Both the position numbers and the translations under genes were made by a program. This document shows, piece after piece, positions 63,626 through 64,000 of a stretch of 64,000 bases of DNA. The notes under the pieces were generated by a model that was given only the letters and a program-made list of their open reading frames with translations, had not been told where the DNA came from and did not search any database. Source of the stretch: Stromatinia cepivora (taxonomy: Eukaryota; Ascomycota; Leotiomycetes; Helotiales; Sclerotiniaceae); assembly GCA_014898415.1 (NCBI GenBank), contig RCTD01000024.1, positions 806,001 through 870,000 of the forward strand, given 5' to 3'. Within the stretch, counting starts at the first letter, position 1. The number at the start of each line of letters is the position of its first letter.

Positions 63626-64000
63626 ATTTAAATGATTAATAATTATTAAAATTATTACAACTTTTTCGATAGGAATTTCTGAATTTCTGAAAAGCTCTTT
63701 TTGTTCTTTGATATTTACAATTAATATTTTCTTGAGAATTTGCTTAAGAAAATCTGGTATATATATAAAAATAATCTTAATTATTATTAGGATTTTAATT
63801 CTACAAATCCATTTCAAAATTTCTATCAAAGATTTTGTAATATAAACAATAATTAATATTTACTTTTTTATTTTTAAAGATTTAATACAAAAATTAAGTA
63901 TTCTATTTTTTCATATTATATTATTCTTATCGACTTCAAAAAAATCCTCTTCTCCCTGAAATTCTTCTACTTCATCTTCTTCGCTTTTATTAATATCCAT
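63626..64000 (-). pseudogene. GypA-2 gag/protease junction, continuing past the window
   Basis: The minus frame 63611-63829 ('YIPDFLKQILKKILIVNIKE', 'NSEIPIEKVVIILIII') is co-linear with GypA-1 27430-27650 and restores GypA-2 across the GypB insertion. Confidence 0.82.

Larger units (their letters stand above)
37708..64000 (-). mobile_element. GypA-2: second Ty3/gypsy A copy, inverted, split by nested elements, runs off the window
   Basis: Read on the minus strand, the window end (64000-63626) carries late gag, 48124-47338 carries protease and linker, 47330-46330 and 44011-43100 carry RT and RNase H, and 43000-41500 carries integrase. The 3.8-kb tail and the 3' LTR at 37708-37995 follow. Element E interrupts RT and GypB interrupts the gag/protease boundary. 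In both cases the GypA sequence rejoins cleanly after one 5-bp duplicate is removed, as shown by comparison with GypA-1. The 5' LTR lies beyond 64000. Confidence 0.87.

Overview
The window looks like nuclear DNA of a filamentous ascomycete. It has short introns (50-110 nt, GT..AG), and its genes belong to fungal families: a Kch1-type potassium transporter, a Bye1-like PHD/TFIIS/SPOC protein, a Zn(II)2Cys6 regulator and a Cys-type dienelactone hydrolase. An extremely AT-rich transposon graveyard shows transition decay of the RIP type (repeat-induced point mutation). A Leotiomycete (Helotiales) is my best guess, but that is inference from protein style, not a search.

Region 1 (1-22.7 kb) is gene-bearing and moderately AT-rich. 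Five spliced or intact protein genes are supported: a predicted mitochondrial protein with weak IF3-C resemblance (1481-2464, -); KCH1-like (5890-8270, +, 3 exons); BYE1-like (11985-14615, -, 3 exons with a 7-nt first exon); a ZNF830-like C2H2 protein (15593-16489, +); a dienelactone hydrolase (17286-18199, -, 2 exons); and a Zn2Cys6 transcription factor (19925-22606, -, 3 exons). That makes six genes in all. BYE1-like and ZNF830-like are divergent across about 1 kb. Between genes lie AT-rich relics, a 433-bp element with 33-bp perfect inverted ends, a 60-bp dispersed repeat in two copies, and several micro/minisatellites.

Region 2 (about 22.7-64 kb) has no host gene I can support. After a 192-bp (AAT)n tract it is one nest of LTR retrotransposons, which I resolved by LTR pairs, target-site duplications (TSDs) and interrupted reading frames. 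Copia-D (+, outermost) is split by GypA-1 (+, 24479-35723), by a solo LTR of family B (35959-36240, TSD CGATG) and by GypA-2 (-, 37708 to beyond the window end). GypA-2 is itself split by element E (44012-46329, TSD TTCTA) and by GypB (-, 48125-63625, TSD ATTTA). GypB carries solo LTR F (49591-49781, TSD TTGAG) and full-length Copia-C (+, 53084-61339, TSD AAAAT).

Every pol is broken, with stops at Trp/Gln positions and catalytic Asp changed to Asn. In all five LTR elements the outermost edges of the LTRs keep C/G while the inner edges are decayed. The least explained parts are an antisense reading-frame cluster with a predicted membrane segment between Copia-C pol and its 3' LTR (59343-60540, -), and a 3.8-kb tail after integrase in both GypA copies. 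GypA-1 and GypA-2 form a very large inverted repeat around about 2 kb of Copia-D.
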